A DNA stretch of 64,000 nt from Chiridota heheva. Its lineage: Eukaryota; Echinodermata; Holothuroidea; Apodida; Chiridotidae. The stretch spans positions 1 to 64,000 of the forward strand of contig JAIGNY010004276.1 of assembly GCA_020152595.1 (NCBI GenBank), given 5' to 3'. A model generated the notes under the pieces. The model saw only the letters and a program-made list of their open reading frames with translations, did no database searches and was not told where the DNA came from. Of the stretch, positions 13,182 through 25,500 are shown one piece after another (position 1 is the stretch's first letter; the number at the start of each line of letters is the position of its first letter). Position numbers and translations under genes: made by a program.

Positions 13182-13741
13182 TTACATAAACAAAAAAACC
13201 TTACAACTTTTAACTTAAATATGAAACTTAAATCTGAAAAACATGCTCAACTTGATATTTTCCCTTGAAAATCAGATAGGGCTGATCTATCTACCAAATC
13301 AGAGTGAAAATTCATTGCCGATTAATTCGGAGACTTATTGTTCATATTTCTATTCATCCCCAATACACTTACAAATTCTTTTGACATGACAGGCCCATTG
13401 TTTGAATTTTCTTTCATTCTAGAACAAATGTTTTGATTGTTATTCAATGCATTTGTTGTAAGTTCTTTGGAGGCAAGTCTCCTTTATATAAATTTCTTTT
13501 TAAGTGAGCTACAAAAAATAGTTGAAGCCCCTCTTCACCAACGAAAAGCATTTGAAAAGAGTATTTATATCTTAAACTTAGGCAAAAAAATAAAATAATT
13601 GTGATACAGGCAAAGTTTGTGATCAATAAAATTGTAGGTTACTAATATCTTGAACTAATTTTCAAAAATGTTTTGTGATTACCGTCACATTAAAAGTATA
13701 TTGACAGGTACACAAGTTTTTATGTTCAACCACAGACTGAA
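13182..13741. other. Intergenic, nothing recognised
   Basis: No supported gene or recognised repeat. Confidence 0.45.
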
Positions 13742-14000
13742 CAGGGAGTACAGTAGCACAGTGGTTAAGGTGCTCGTTACATACTTAAAAGGTTCTGGGA
13801 TCGAATCTCAGCCAGGGTGCTGTGCTGTGTCCTTACGCAAGACACCTTTTGCTTCCATTCTCTCAGCTGTGAAATGTTTACCAGTTTCGGCTGGGGAGTT
13901 AACCTGTTAAGTACTCTCATCTGCAGAGCACGATGAAAACCGGGTATAAGCACTAGCTCTATAAGCCCTCAAGGATTGGTGAGATTTAACAAAGAGACTG
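13742..14000 (+). mobile_element. tRNA-derived SINE family S2, copy 1
   Basis: The head 'tagcacagtggttaaggtgc' resembles an A box, and 'gggatcgaatct' a B box, of a tRNA promoter. The body holds 'tgtccttacgcaagacacc', 'tctcagctgtgaaatg', 'ggggagttaacctgt' and 'accgggtataagcac', which recur at 14640-15020 and 24495-24740. 'agactgaa' occurs on both flanks and may be the target duplication. Confidence 0.75.
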
Positions 14001-14193
14001 AAAATAGTGTTTTATTCTGAATTCAATAGTCTTTGAATTTTGAAAATAGTATGTGTAGTGTTTAAGTTATCAATAATTTATAAAAATGTAATGTATGAAC
14101 AGAAAAACACCTGAAAATGCTTTTATTTTTCTTTAAATTTCTACCCTTAATTTCAGACATTGGAAATGTTCAGAATGCCTTCTCTAGCCTGAG

Positions 14194-14467
14194 GTTGGTT
14201 ATGGTAAAGATCAAATCAATTTCATCAGAACTGTCTTCGCTTTTTGAAGGAGAAATGGCAGAGAATTAACAAACAATGGATTTACGTAAGAAAGTAGAGA
14301 TTATGTCCCGTTCATACATCACAAGAGTAACACAAAACTGCATATTTGCACAAAAATCTGTAAAATGGCCAATTTTGATCTGATTTTGATGAATCTTTTT
14401 GCTTTCTTCATGTTTTTTAGTGGATTTAGCTCATGTTGCGTACACTGTATCTCTCCATATACCCTTA
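14194..14467. mobile_element. MITE family M3, copy 1
   Basis: Shares 'catacatcacaagag', 'tggatttacgtaagaaa' and the terminal 'ctccatatacccttaa' with 19231-19543. The ends form short inverted repeats of the TTAAGGGTAT type. No coding capacity; the left end is approximate. Confidence 0.6.
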
Positions 14468-14639
14468 ACACTTGTACAGGAATTGAGCTGTGACACTCTG
14501 GTAAGGAAGGCCGTCTACTGGAATCATTTTAAAACAAAATAATCACACCTATTATCTCCCAAACTAGATAGAATATACATAAGTTTCACAAAGTTTTTGT
14601 CTCTCAAATCTCATTTGTCTCTTTGTCCATTATTACAAT

Positions 14640-15020
14640 TACCGGCTTTTGACTCCCGTCGTGAATGCTGTATTGTGTCCTTGAGCTGGAGTTGAGCAAG
14701 ACACTATACTCCAATAAACTATACTCCAATCCACCCAGCTGTAAAGGAGTACCAGCCTTGCTGGGGAGTTGACTTGTAATGGACTGGCGTCCTATCCATG
14801 GGTAGTCATGTGTTCTTATCCCCAATACGCCAATGACACTGGAGATAAAAAGTGGCCTGATAGACCTTGATGGTCCACTCAGCTGTAAAGGAGTACCAGC
14901 CTTGCTGGGGAGTTGACTTGTGATAAACTGGCGTCCTATCCATGGGTAGTCATGTGCTCTTATCCTCTTACGCCAATGACACTGGGGATAAGAACTGGCC
15001 TGATGGACCTTAATGGCTCT
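14640..15020 (+). repeat. SINE S2 body, tandemly duplicated, without tRNA head
   Basis: The S2 body phrase 'cagctgtaaaggagtaccag' occurs twice, about 146 bp apart (near 14739 and 14885), each followed by 'ccttgctggggagttgactt' and 'ggcgtcctatccatgggtag'. The block is therefore a direct duplication of the 3' body of SINE S2. The first unit keeps the upstream 'tgtccttgagctggag' part, and no B box is readable. A minus-strand frame over it (14604-14825) is spurious. Confidence 0.75.
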
Positions 15021-15107
15021 ACATGGAATTCACTTCAACTGTCTTAAAACTTAATTCAACATTTTTAACCAGTAATACACAACATGTGTCTGTCATCTAA
15101 GCTTGAT

Positions 15108-15655
15108 TAGATTAGTTCAGTGGTCAACACGTCCATTTTATATGAAAGAGGACTTCAAAAGAAACAAAATGGTAAAAAAAGCATTCTAAAATCTTCTTCC
15201 GTTAAGGAGATATTCAAGTTTAAAGTTTGGTATCATTTCTGTAGAAACGACTGAAATCAGACTAGTTGTGAAGTCACAGCCTCAGATTCCTCAAAATCTT
15301 TATGTGTTTTAAAGAAAGTTTAGTTAATTTTTACACTATTAAAATTATTTATCTTCAAACTTTCATGGATGGTATATTATAAATACCCTTCCTAGATTCA
15401 GTTTTACTACTTTTTTGACATATCCCATTGTGTTTTAACCACAAAATATGATAGAATACATAAAGACTTTGAGGAGTCTGAGACTATGACATCACAACTA
15501 GTCTGATTTTAGCTGTTTCTACACAAATGTACCAAACTTTAAACTCAGATATCTCCTAATGGAATTTAATCTTTTAATGCTTTTTTCGCCTTTTTGTTTC
15601 TTTTGAAGTCCTCTTTCAAATAAGATAAACATGCTTGACCACTAAGCTAATCCTT
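15108..15655. mobile_element. Long-TIR MITE family M1, copy B (fullest)
   Basis: About 548 bp. Left arm 'gattagttcagtggtcaa' through 'gaaatcagactagttgtgaa'; right arm the inverse, ending 'gaccactaagctaatcc'. The arms are about 190-200 bp and pair end to end, with an AT-rich loop containing 'atggtatattataaatac'. It serves as the reference copy for the five-member family. Confidence 0.85.
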
Positions 15656-16402
15656 TGACCTTCATGCATGATAAACAATGAAGAATAACTTTTGGCAATA
15701 ATAAAGGGTTAATGTGCTATGTTTTCAGCACAGGATAATGCATAAAGAAGTTAGGCAGAGATTTAGCAATGCACAAGGGCGAAGTCTGAGTGCGTCCAGC
15801 GTCATCTCTGCAAGCAGCATCTATGCACAATCCTGTGCCGAAATATAGCACATTATTGTTTTTCTTAAACATCGCAAAAATTCGGAAAAAATATAAAATA
15901 ACGCTTCTGGAATAATTTGTTGAAGATCATGACAATATGATACATGTAGTATTATCATGCATCGTTTAAAAATATGCACCTTGTAAATCGCACGAGAACA
16001 ATATAAATTTTGACGCACTGCCAAAATATAGGTGTACATGCATGATTTGAAGCGCTAATGCATTCAGCACAGGATAATACATGATCACCTGCAATTCTGT
16101 ATATATGAGCTGTTCTTATGAAGTTTTTGAGTTCCTACAAGTATACAGTATGTCCAGTGTAGTGTGACAGGATTTATGGACTGAAACTTCAACCTTACTC
16201 AAATTAAGCTATATAAAACGTTTGGTAGATATTGACTATTTTCCTGTTTTTTAGTAGTCTCTAAAAATCTCACTTAACTCTGCATACACACAGATAAGAC
16301 CAGTTAACTGAACAATGTATGTTTCACAGTGCCCTTGTGCCACAGTGTAAAATGAATTAAGATTACATGAATGGATTCAGATCACAACAAATTTTGAAAC
16401 CG
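15656..16402. other. Downstream flank of FADD homologue
   Basis: Contains the presumed FADD 3' untranslated region (read on the minus strand). I could not fix a poly(A) signal. The minus frame 15821-16039 is not recognisable. Confidence 0.4.
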
Positions 16403-16540
16403 CTAGTATTGATTAACGCTGACGCTTTCCACTACGTCCGCGGCTAGATTCAATCGACACTGCCTGAGAGCTTTAATCAATGCATCCCTTGTAGCGGCTT
16501 TTTGGTGACGAACCTTCCATTTGTTCAGCATCGTAAGAAT
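16403..16540 (-). CDS. FADD: FADD coding exon 4: end of death domain and stop
   Basis: Begins ILTMLNKWKVRHQKAATRDA after acceptor 'gtgttttcag' and ends VSVNQY then TAG. The LRQCRLNLAADVVESV stretch corresponds to the last two helices of the FADD death domain. Phase 0 on entry agrees with the exon 3 donor. Confidence 0.93.
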   Translation of the reverse strand: MLTMLNKWKVRHQKAATRDALIKALRQCRLNLAADVVESVSVNQY

Positions 16541-19500
16541 CTGAAAACACAACACAAAAGAAAGGTCAATGTCAAAGGTCAGATGAAAACTACAATAGAT
16601 TGTACACCTACACCAAACCACATCTCTAAACTAGCATTTATATCTCCTTAGTTTTCGCCACATAAGGCCGTGATACTCCCTCCATCCAACTCTGTCTCTG
16701 ACTGCTGTTCTTGCAGTGCTCAACAATGTCCATTCTACGTTCTGTCTTTCTTCCAATGATAATAAATCATCTTATACTGCACACATTGATACAGCTCCAG
16801 GTATTTTTGTCTTTACCCACAACACACATAATGACTACAAGTTCACTATTTAAATGGGGCTGGTCTTGGCCATAGACTTCAAAATTATGAAGAAATATTA
16901 GCAAGATCCAACTAAAAGGAGATTCAAAGTGCAAATGCAGTTTTGTTTTCCATTTCATTGCCATTTTGGAATGGCACAATTTTTTTCTCCAACAACATAA
17001 GTGATTCGCCACACAAAAAGCAAATAAAAATTATCTCCAAAAGTCTCCTTTGTTTCCCATTTAAAGAATTAGAGGCATCTAGAAAATTTGATATCATTTG
17101 CTCAGGTGCTTAATTTGGAATATTTTTCTGATATACATCATCGCTAGAAATTCTTTCTACGTCACGTTATTTAAAAAAAAACTGTTTAAGAAATGCCTCA
17201 AACTCTTGTTTCTAATCTATATTATCAAAATGTTTATCACGTGGGTGGGGAAGACTGGAACATTAACATATTGCCGTCAAAAATAACCTGTGCACTTCAC
17301 ACTGCACGTATCGTAGGTACTACATCAGCACTAGCACTGTACATCATTACATACTGCGAGCATTTGTGTTATGACGATTAAATGTTTTAAAGTATATTTT
17401 GAGTTTTGAAATTTTCTGTGTTGGAAACTTGCTACCATTTTGTGACAATGTTACTAAGTTACGCTAGTGTCACTGTCAGTAACGCTAGTGTCACTGTCGG
17501 TAACACTAGTGTCACTGTCGGTAACGCTAGTGTCACTGTCAGTAACGCCAGTGTCACTGTCAGTAACGCCAGTGTCAGTAACGCCAGTGTCACTATCAGT
17601 AACGCCAGTGTCAGTAACGCCAGTGTCACTGTCAGTAACGCCAGTGTCACTGCCAGTAACGCCAGTGTCACTGCCAGTAACGCCAGTGTCACTGTCAGTA
17701 ACGCCAGTGTCACTGTCAGTAACGCCAGTGTCACTGTCAGTAACGCTAGTGTCACTGTCAGTAATGCTAGTGTCACTGTCAGTAATGCTAGTGTCAGTAA
17801 CGCCAGTGTCACTGCCAGTAACGCTAGTGTCACTGTCAGTAGCGCCAGTGTCACTGTCAGTAACGCCAGTGTCACTGTCAGTAACGCCAGTGTCACTGGC
17901 AGTAACGCCAGTGTCACTGCCAGTAACGCCAGTGTCACTGCCAGTAACGCCAGTGTCACTGTCAGTAACGCTGGTGTCACTGTCAGTAACGCCAGTGTCA
18001 CTGCCAGTAACGCTAGTGTCACTGTCAGTAACGCCAGTGTCACTGTCAGTAACGCCAGTGTCAGTAACACCAGTGTCACTGTCAGTAACGCCAGTGTCAC
18101 TGTCAGTAATGCCAGTGTCACTGCCAGTAATGCCAGTGTCACTGCCAGTAACGCTAGTGTCACTGTCAGTAACGCTGGTGTCACTGTCAGTAATGCTAGT
18201 GTCACTGTCAGTAACGTTAGGCTAGCGATGCTGTTTCATAAGCTAAAGGCTCAAATTGGTAAGGATTTATTTCTGAATCTTTGAAAGAAACATGTCTCAA
18301 TATGCATTCTACATTCTTCTTCAGCTTCCTCCCCACTGGCATTGTTTGAAAAGAAAATTTAAGCTCCCTTCCGCATGGATATTTTCATTAATTGGCAATC
18401 GATCAAAAAAAATTGTATTGTGCAATACTGGAGCGCAGTTGGCACTTCTCAATCTTCCTTGACCATCTTATCAAATGGTCCTTACAGAAGTGAATCAAAA
18501 ATGATTTAAAAAATATTAGCACTTTTCACGTTGTTTAAAATGTCATTTAGTGGAAAGTGGGTTGTTTCTGTAATCGGAATGTAATATACATCTGATATAT
18601 GGAAAGTTGTTGCTAGATGTTGTTCATAGTCCTTTAATGTTTCTGTCACATTCGAGAGATCTGAAGCACAGTCCAGGATTCCCAGCTTTTCAGCTTTACT
18701 TTACCAGCATCTGCAATTGGTTCTTTGTTCTTAGCTCACTGGTTCCAAAAGATCTTTCTTCTCCCACATTTTGTTTACTTGCAAGTTATAGAAAATGGTG
18801 GAAAAATCTAATCTTGCAAGGATTGATTGGGGGTATGGTAAAGTCTCAAAACCTTGCAGTCAGAATTTGCTGCACCACTCAAAGAATTATGACAGACATT
18901 TAAAAAAACTACGGATTTACAAATTATTTTTAATACATGCAAATTGACGACTAAGATTTATAGGTCTGTAGATGCCTGGAGATTTTTAGCCCTCGAGAAA
19001 AAAAGTTAAATTCTAAACGCAACAGTCTTTAAATCTTGTTAATAGCACGTACAGTTTTTAAATTATGACTGATCAAAGTTTTAGCGATCTGCAGTGAATG
19101 CATAATTTATGTTAAATCTGTGATGTATGATCAGGCGGGTAGCTGTAAAGATTTATATAATTCTTAATATTTCCTTCCTAAATTTCAGTTCCTGAAAATG
19201 ATGATTAAGACTATTCCTGCTAGATTTTGGTTAAGGGTATGGTCAACACTTGAAAACATTTGGTTAAAATTTCTTTCAATTTTTCACAAATGTGTGACTA
19301 GCAATTACAAAAACAAAGGGTTTACATAAGAAAATAGGAACTTCCGCCCTGTCATACATCACAAGAGGAACTTGAAGAGGAACAAAAATTCGCATATTTT
19401 GGCCTGAAAAATCAAAATGCTTTAAAATGGTCAAATTTTAACAGCTTTGGATGAATTTTTGTTGTTGTTGCCATTTTCATCATTTTTCATGGATTTTAAT

Positions 19501-22500
19501 GCAATTTAGCATAAATTGCTGCTACACATCCATATACCTTTAAAGATGCTATACATTGCTAACTGTTTAACTGATTTTTTGATGGAATATTTTTCTACTA
19601 AAAGGTTTTTAATACATTTTATAGCAATTTACATGTAGCTTATGTTGCCTCTGCACATCCAAAACACATAATTCTACCACTGATTTCCAGCTTCCAATGC
19701 TTGAATTATTTTAAAGGAGCACTGAAAAGCAAAGTGAGCGCACTCGTCTTTGTGAATTTCACAGACATATTATCCACCACAATTCGATAAACTTCATGCC
19801 TTCATAGCACACAGACGATGTGTGGGCAAAGGTCACTTGAAGATTCATAATAACCAGAAAATTGCTATACCATTGCATGCTAGACGAGCATTTGATTTTT
19901 TGGGGGGTACCCCTAAAAATACGCCCTCACTTTTCGGTCTAGTGCTCCTTTAAATACACACAGAAACAAAGAATATATACCTGGTCTCGCAGGCTTCGTG
20001 GGTACTTTTCTGTTATTTCATCTAAATCAAACTCGGACATTCTGAGTCTTCTGGCTAAATACCGCCAGTCTCTGCCAATGTATTCAGTAACAGTGTGGAA
20101 AACGTCCGTCAGATCTAAAGAATATCAGACAATTTCAAGATGAGTAAGTGTACGTTTTTTAATTTAATATTCTGAGATTGGATTTGTCTACCTTCTAAGT
20201 TCATCCATGGTAAAAAACACTTATTCACTTAAATTTCAAATACATCTAACATATCTGATAGGTAGAGTCTGGGTATTTTAAATCTCATTTCTCAACAGCT
20301 AAGGTTCTATAGAGATGTCCATGGCCATTTGATAAACCAGTTGTGAAGCAGTGGTGGAAAAGAACCCACCGGGAATAACCTACCTTGTCAAGCTAATGCT
20401 GAGACCATCAAGTTCCTCAAATACAAAGAACGTTGTAGCGCCTTTGATATATCTAATGTTCATTTACAGTGTTGAAAATACATTTTTGGCTCTTGTTCTT
20501 CAAATGAGGGGCACTTTCCAAGTGTCGTAGTTTAAAAGCATGTAGCACAGTTTGTTTGTTTGTTTGTTTGATGAGGGCTTAATGGCACCACGACAATGAC
20601 GGTCAAATTGTGCCCGAGAGGTCAGATCATTCTAGAGGTAGGAAGGAAAAGAAACAGGGGGAGAATGAGAGAAATCCAAGAACAAAAGGTCAGAAAGCTG
20701 TGATCGAGAGGGGAGGTGCATGGTTGAAACAAAAACAAAGTAGAGAGGGGGTGGAAGAGGAGAATTTAGTATGGTTGTAGTGGAAAGCATGATGAAGGAA
20801 GGAAATAATTTTATCCGCATGATTTTTCTGGAAGAACTCAGCAATTGAGTTGTGGGAAGCGAGGGAAGCTCTGGGAAGGTTGTACAGGGGGCAAGCAAGG
20901 AGAATGTGATAGATTGTGAGGGTGCAGTGACAATTGTTGCAGAGGGGTTGGGGGGAGCCAATAAGGAGGTGGGAGTGAGTGAGGTGGGTGTGACCAATTC
21001 TAAGACGAGTAATATGAATGTTGTCGATACGAGAGAGGTTGTTGATGGTGGATTTGATCGGAATTGTGGGCTGGATGACATGGAGTTTGTTATCAATTTG
21101 GGAGTTCCATGAGGTTTGCCAGCGGTCACGAACAAGGGAAGCGATAAGTGGTTTGATGTCAGAGAAGGTTTGGGGAAAAGGGGTAGGGAGGAGGTTGAGT
21201 GCAAGCTTAGCGGCTGCATCAGCCCTGTCATTGCCAGGGATGCCAAGATGGCTGGATATCCAGAAGAAAAGAACACTTTTCCTGCAGAGGGTGGGAGAAA
21301 GGAGTTTCCGGAGAAGGAGGTGGCATGTGAAGTTATCCCATTTAAGATTGAGTAAAGAAGTAAGAACAGCCTTTGAGTCAGAGAAAACGGCAAAGTGGCT
21401 GAGCGGAGAGTACTCAATTAAGTTGAGGGCGAGGAGAATGGCCTTAGCCTCGGCTGAAAAGATGGATTAGTAGTTGGGAAGTCTGCTACTGAGGGTGATG
21501 TCTTGGATGACGGCAGCAGCAGCTGTCTTGTTCAACAATAGGAAAGCTAGGGGAGGATTAGAAGATGGTGAAGTCATCCACGTAGAAGGTACGTTTGATG
21601 TTGGGGCCAAGTTTATTTGCGATGTCATTAATGCTCAGGTTGAAGAGAGTGGGAGAGAGGATGCTGCCTTGGGGGACGCCCTCTTCTTGGGGGTACAGGT
21701 TGGAGAGGGTGTGGCCAATGCAAACTTGGAACTGCCTGAGTGAGAGGAAGTTTTGAATAAAGATGGGGAGATGGCCTCTGAGGATGGTGGTGTGAAGTTT
21801 GCAGGTAATGCCGTATTTCCAAGTAGTGTTGAAAGCTTTCTCGAGGTCAAAAAATATGGCAATGAGGTGTTCTTTTTTTGCAAAGGATTCCCAGATAGCG
21901 GTGTCGAGCTTAATTAAGTAGTCTAGGGTATTGCGACGTTTTTGGAAGCCGCTTGGTGAGGGGAGAGGCTTCTGTAGGTCTTAAGGAACCAGTTTAGTCT
22001 CTGATTAATGATCCTTTCCATAATTTTACAGGAACAGCAGGTAAGGGCGATGGGGCGTGGCTGGAGGGGTCAGTACCATCCTTCCCAGGTTTAAGGACAC
22101 AGCTGTATAGCTTTACAGGGTTAACCCCCCTTCCTGCCCCCCCACTGGAAATCTCAAAAATTTCAAGTCTGAAAATTGCTGGTGACCCATTTTCTATTTT
22201 TTTTTTTTGGTTACAGTTTCAAATATTTAAGATATTCTAGTCCGAAATTCAGTAAAATAGAACAAATTTATTCAAAAATTTACACAAAGAAGCGGAAATT
22301 TGATAGATAATAAGTCTTGAAACCAGAAGGATTTAGACTTATAGATCATGATTAGCCAATTGTAATGATCATGAATCAGAATATATTGAATGTCATAATT
22401 AATGTGAAAAGCAAGTACTGTAAGGGGTCCTTAGATTATTATGCAGGAGGACATCATTTTCTTGCTGAGCATGAATGTAACTCGGTATATCAGTATAATA

Positions 22501-25500
22501 ATAATAATAATAATGAATACTTGTTATGCGCCAGTATCCATCAAAAGTGATGCTCATGGCGCAGCGACACAACAATTAATGCAAAACAATGTGAACAAAA
22601 AAGAAATAATTAATAGTTAAGAATACTGCAAAATACATACATACAAGAACAAATTTAAGCTTAAAATTGAACAGAATCAGAACACATGAGGAATGTCTTT
22701 AATGATGATTTAAAAGAATTGAGGGAAGGACTAAGTTTGATATTGTCTGGAAGTCTGTTCCATGAAAAGGGGGCAGCAGAAGAAACGAACGTTTACCCCA
22801 TGTTCTAGAAGTACGTGGAATAGCTAATTGAAGTTTGAAATTAGAATGCATGAACTTATATGGGATTAAAAGATCAGAAATATATGTGGGAGACAATGCA
22901 TGAGTAGACTTATACACAAAAACAAGGATTTTAAAAACAATTCTATGATGAATGGGTAGCCAGTGTAAATTCCTTAAAATGGGAGTAATGTGTTCATTTG
23001 GTTTACTTAGGGTAACAATCCTGGCAGCAATATTTTGTAAGCGGGAGAGACGTTTGATTTGATTGGCTGGGAGACCATATAAAAAAGAGTTACCCATATC
23101 AAGGCGAGAAGAGACAAAAGCATGAACTAGATGTTCAGAGGCAGGCATTGTTAAATATTTTCTGATTAGTCCTATGCTACGTAAATGTAATGATGAAGAT
23201 TTAGAAATTTCAGAGATACGGTCAGCCATTGACATATCAGCATCAAAAATGGAGCCAAGGTTATGAACTTTAGAGGCTACACATACTTGAGCAATACCAA
23301 TTTAAAGAAAAGGGAGGTTGATTTTGTTACGCTGAAATGTCATGTCATGTGAAATGTCATGTCATGTACAAATTAGATCAGATGGCCCAAATTCAAACTC
23401 GGGGCTTCAGCGAGTCAGTGGCAGAACCCAAATTAAAGGCGCTTCATGTGTGTGTAGTAATCTGTCAGTAAAAAGATCAATTATAAAACCGAATAGGAAG
23501 ATTTAAATATAATTTGATATTTTTAATATAACTTTTTGTATCTCTGTAAAGGGCACCTTTTAATCTTTACAAAAAAGATGGGAGAGGGCACATCAGTTTA
23601 TGTCATGTTAATGGCCCGGGTCCAAATAGTAAGGTTTGCCCTGCAGGGTCCATTTCAAAGATACCCCACTAATGAAATTTGGGGTGGCTCGCACACTCTA
23701 CAAAGGCCCTATTTTAAAGAGTTTTTACAAATCATAAGCTGGGAAAACAAATGTAAGGAAGAGGTGAAGGCCTTTAAGTATAAAAAAAGTCCAATATGTA
23801 GGGCTGTTGGACCCATACTTTGTCTTTAGGGGAAATTGAGAATAGTGTATGTGAGTGAAGCCAATGAAATTCCACAATTTTAGTCAAATATTTGTGTAAC
23901 TTTCTTTAAAAAGAAGATTATATATAAAGTCTTTGAAGAAAAAGTTTTTCAATGTTTGAAAGGGCAGGTGCCAGCTCTAAGAAAGTATTTGTTCTCTTTC
24001 AAGAGCACTTTTCCATCTGAATAAGGACAATTTTTCCTCATGAAAAGGGTACTTTTTAAACTTTTGAGAAAAGTGGTATGGTGGTAGCAAGTGCCCTCTG
24101 CGCGCACCGGTTTCGCCACCTATGACATCTAGCCTTACTCTGTCATTCTACACAAATCAGATAGAACTTCAAAATTGAATAAACCTTTAATGGAATTTTT
24201 TTTTTTTTGAATTTTGATTTCTCTTCTCCTCTTTCATACAAGAGCTAATCATTTAGGAACCTTAAAGTCTACTTTATCACTACCATCAAGAGAGTGGTAC
24301 AGTATTAACACACTTTGTGTATCATTTTTTATCCTAAAATAAGTAAAAGAAAAGAGCCAGAAATGATCAATGTCTTCTTTGAATCTTTCTCACGGAATTT
24401 TTCATGTAAGACAGAAAACAATATATTACCTTCACCACGAAGTTCTTCTACTGGTGGGCAATGCGGCTCTATGAAAAAAAGATCAAAATATACATAAATA
24501 GTAGCAGGAGTCCTGCTCGTATTTAAAAAGTACCGGGTTCGATTCCCATCTTGCATTGTGTCCTGGAGCAAAACACTTTATACTCTACTTGTTTCAGTCC
24601 ACTCAGCTGTAAAATGAGTACCAGCATTGCAGGGGAGTTAACCTGTGATGGACTGGTGGCCCCGCCCAGAGTCATGTGCCCTTATCCGCTTGGCACCATT
24701 AAAACTGGGGATAAGCAGCAGCTCTATGAGTTGGATGGATTTAGCTTTAGAAAAATTACCACATTTTTTCCCCTTAAATTTAGGACAGATATTTCAAAAG
24801 CTACAAAAATCAAATATGAGCTGCCTGTTTTGCCAACATTTTGTCCATATTAAAGATTACTCATAGTACATTTTCTTCAGCTATAGCTTGAAAACTAAGC
24901 CACTTTTAAAATGTAAGGACTATTTTACTCAGAATTCTGTTTGACCTTTGATAGAAAAATATCATGTAAAAACAATACAGCTTTTGAACCTACCCATAGT
25001 CCTTTCAGCTATCCCATGATTAAAAACCTTAAATATGCTCCTTTAAATAGGTCATTATTTATTTTAAATATAACACATGTCACATGGGCACCTGAATTTC
25101 ACTCAATTTCAGTTTGACAAGGGGTTTAAGCATTTGTTGACTTTTATGAGGGAGAAGTGATTTAACTAACCTTCATACACAGATGGACCTTGGGGTGGTG
25201 CCATTCTTTCTTGATATCCACCTCCTCTCCTCTGACCCCCGGTTGCTTGCATTTGTTGAGCGTAACCTAAGCTAACATCACCATCCTGCATATTGCCATA
25301 ATGGTTTGCCACTGGTTCTTGCCTAATTTGTGGAATATCATAAGGATTAAATAACTTTGCTAAATCCTTTCTGTCAATATCATTCAAGAGTTCAGCTAAT
25401 AACAATGGTTTGTCTGGGGAAACTTCATCCTTATTTTTCAGTAAAGTAACCAGGTCGTAAAAGTCTTTGATGCCTTCTGCATCTCTCTCTGTAAACTCCA

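Noticed and set aside
17406-18284. 292-codon SNASVTV-repeat frame (and 248/252-codon companions)
   Set aside because: Same cause: a 21/15-bp array in a FADD intron is open in several frames on both strands.
18607-18903. 98-codon plus-strand frame in FADD intron 3
   Set aside because: No recognisable motif, antisense to the host gene, no splice partners.
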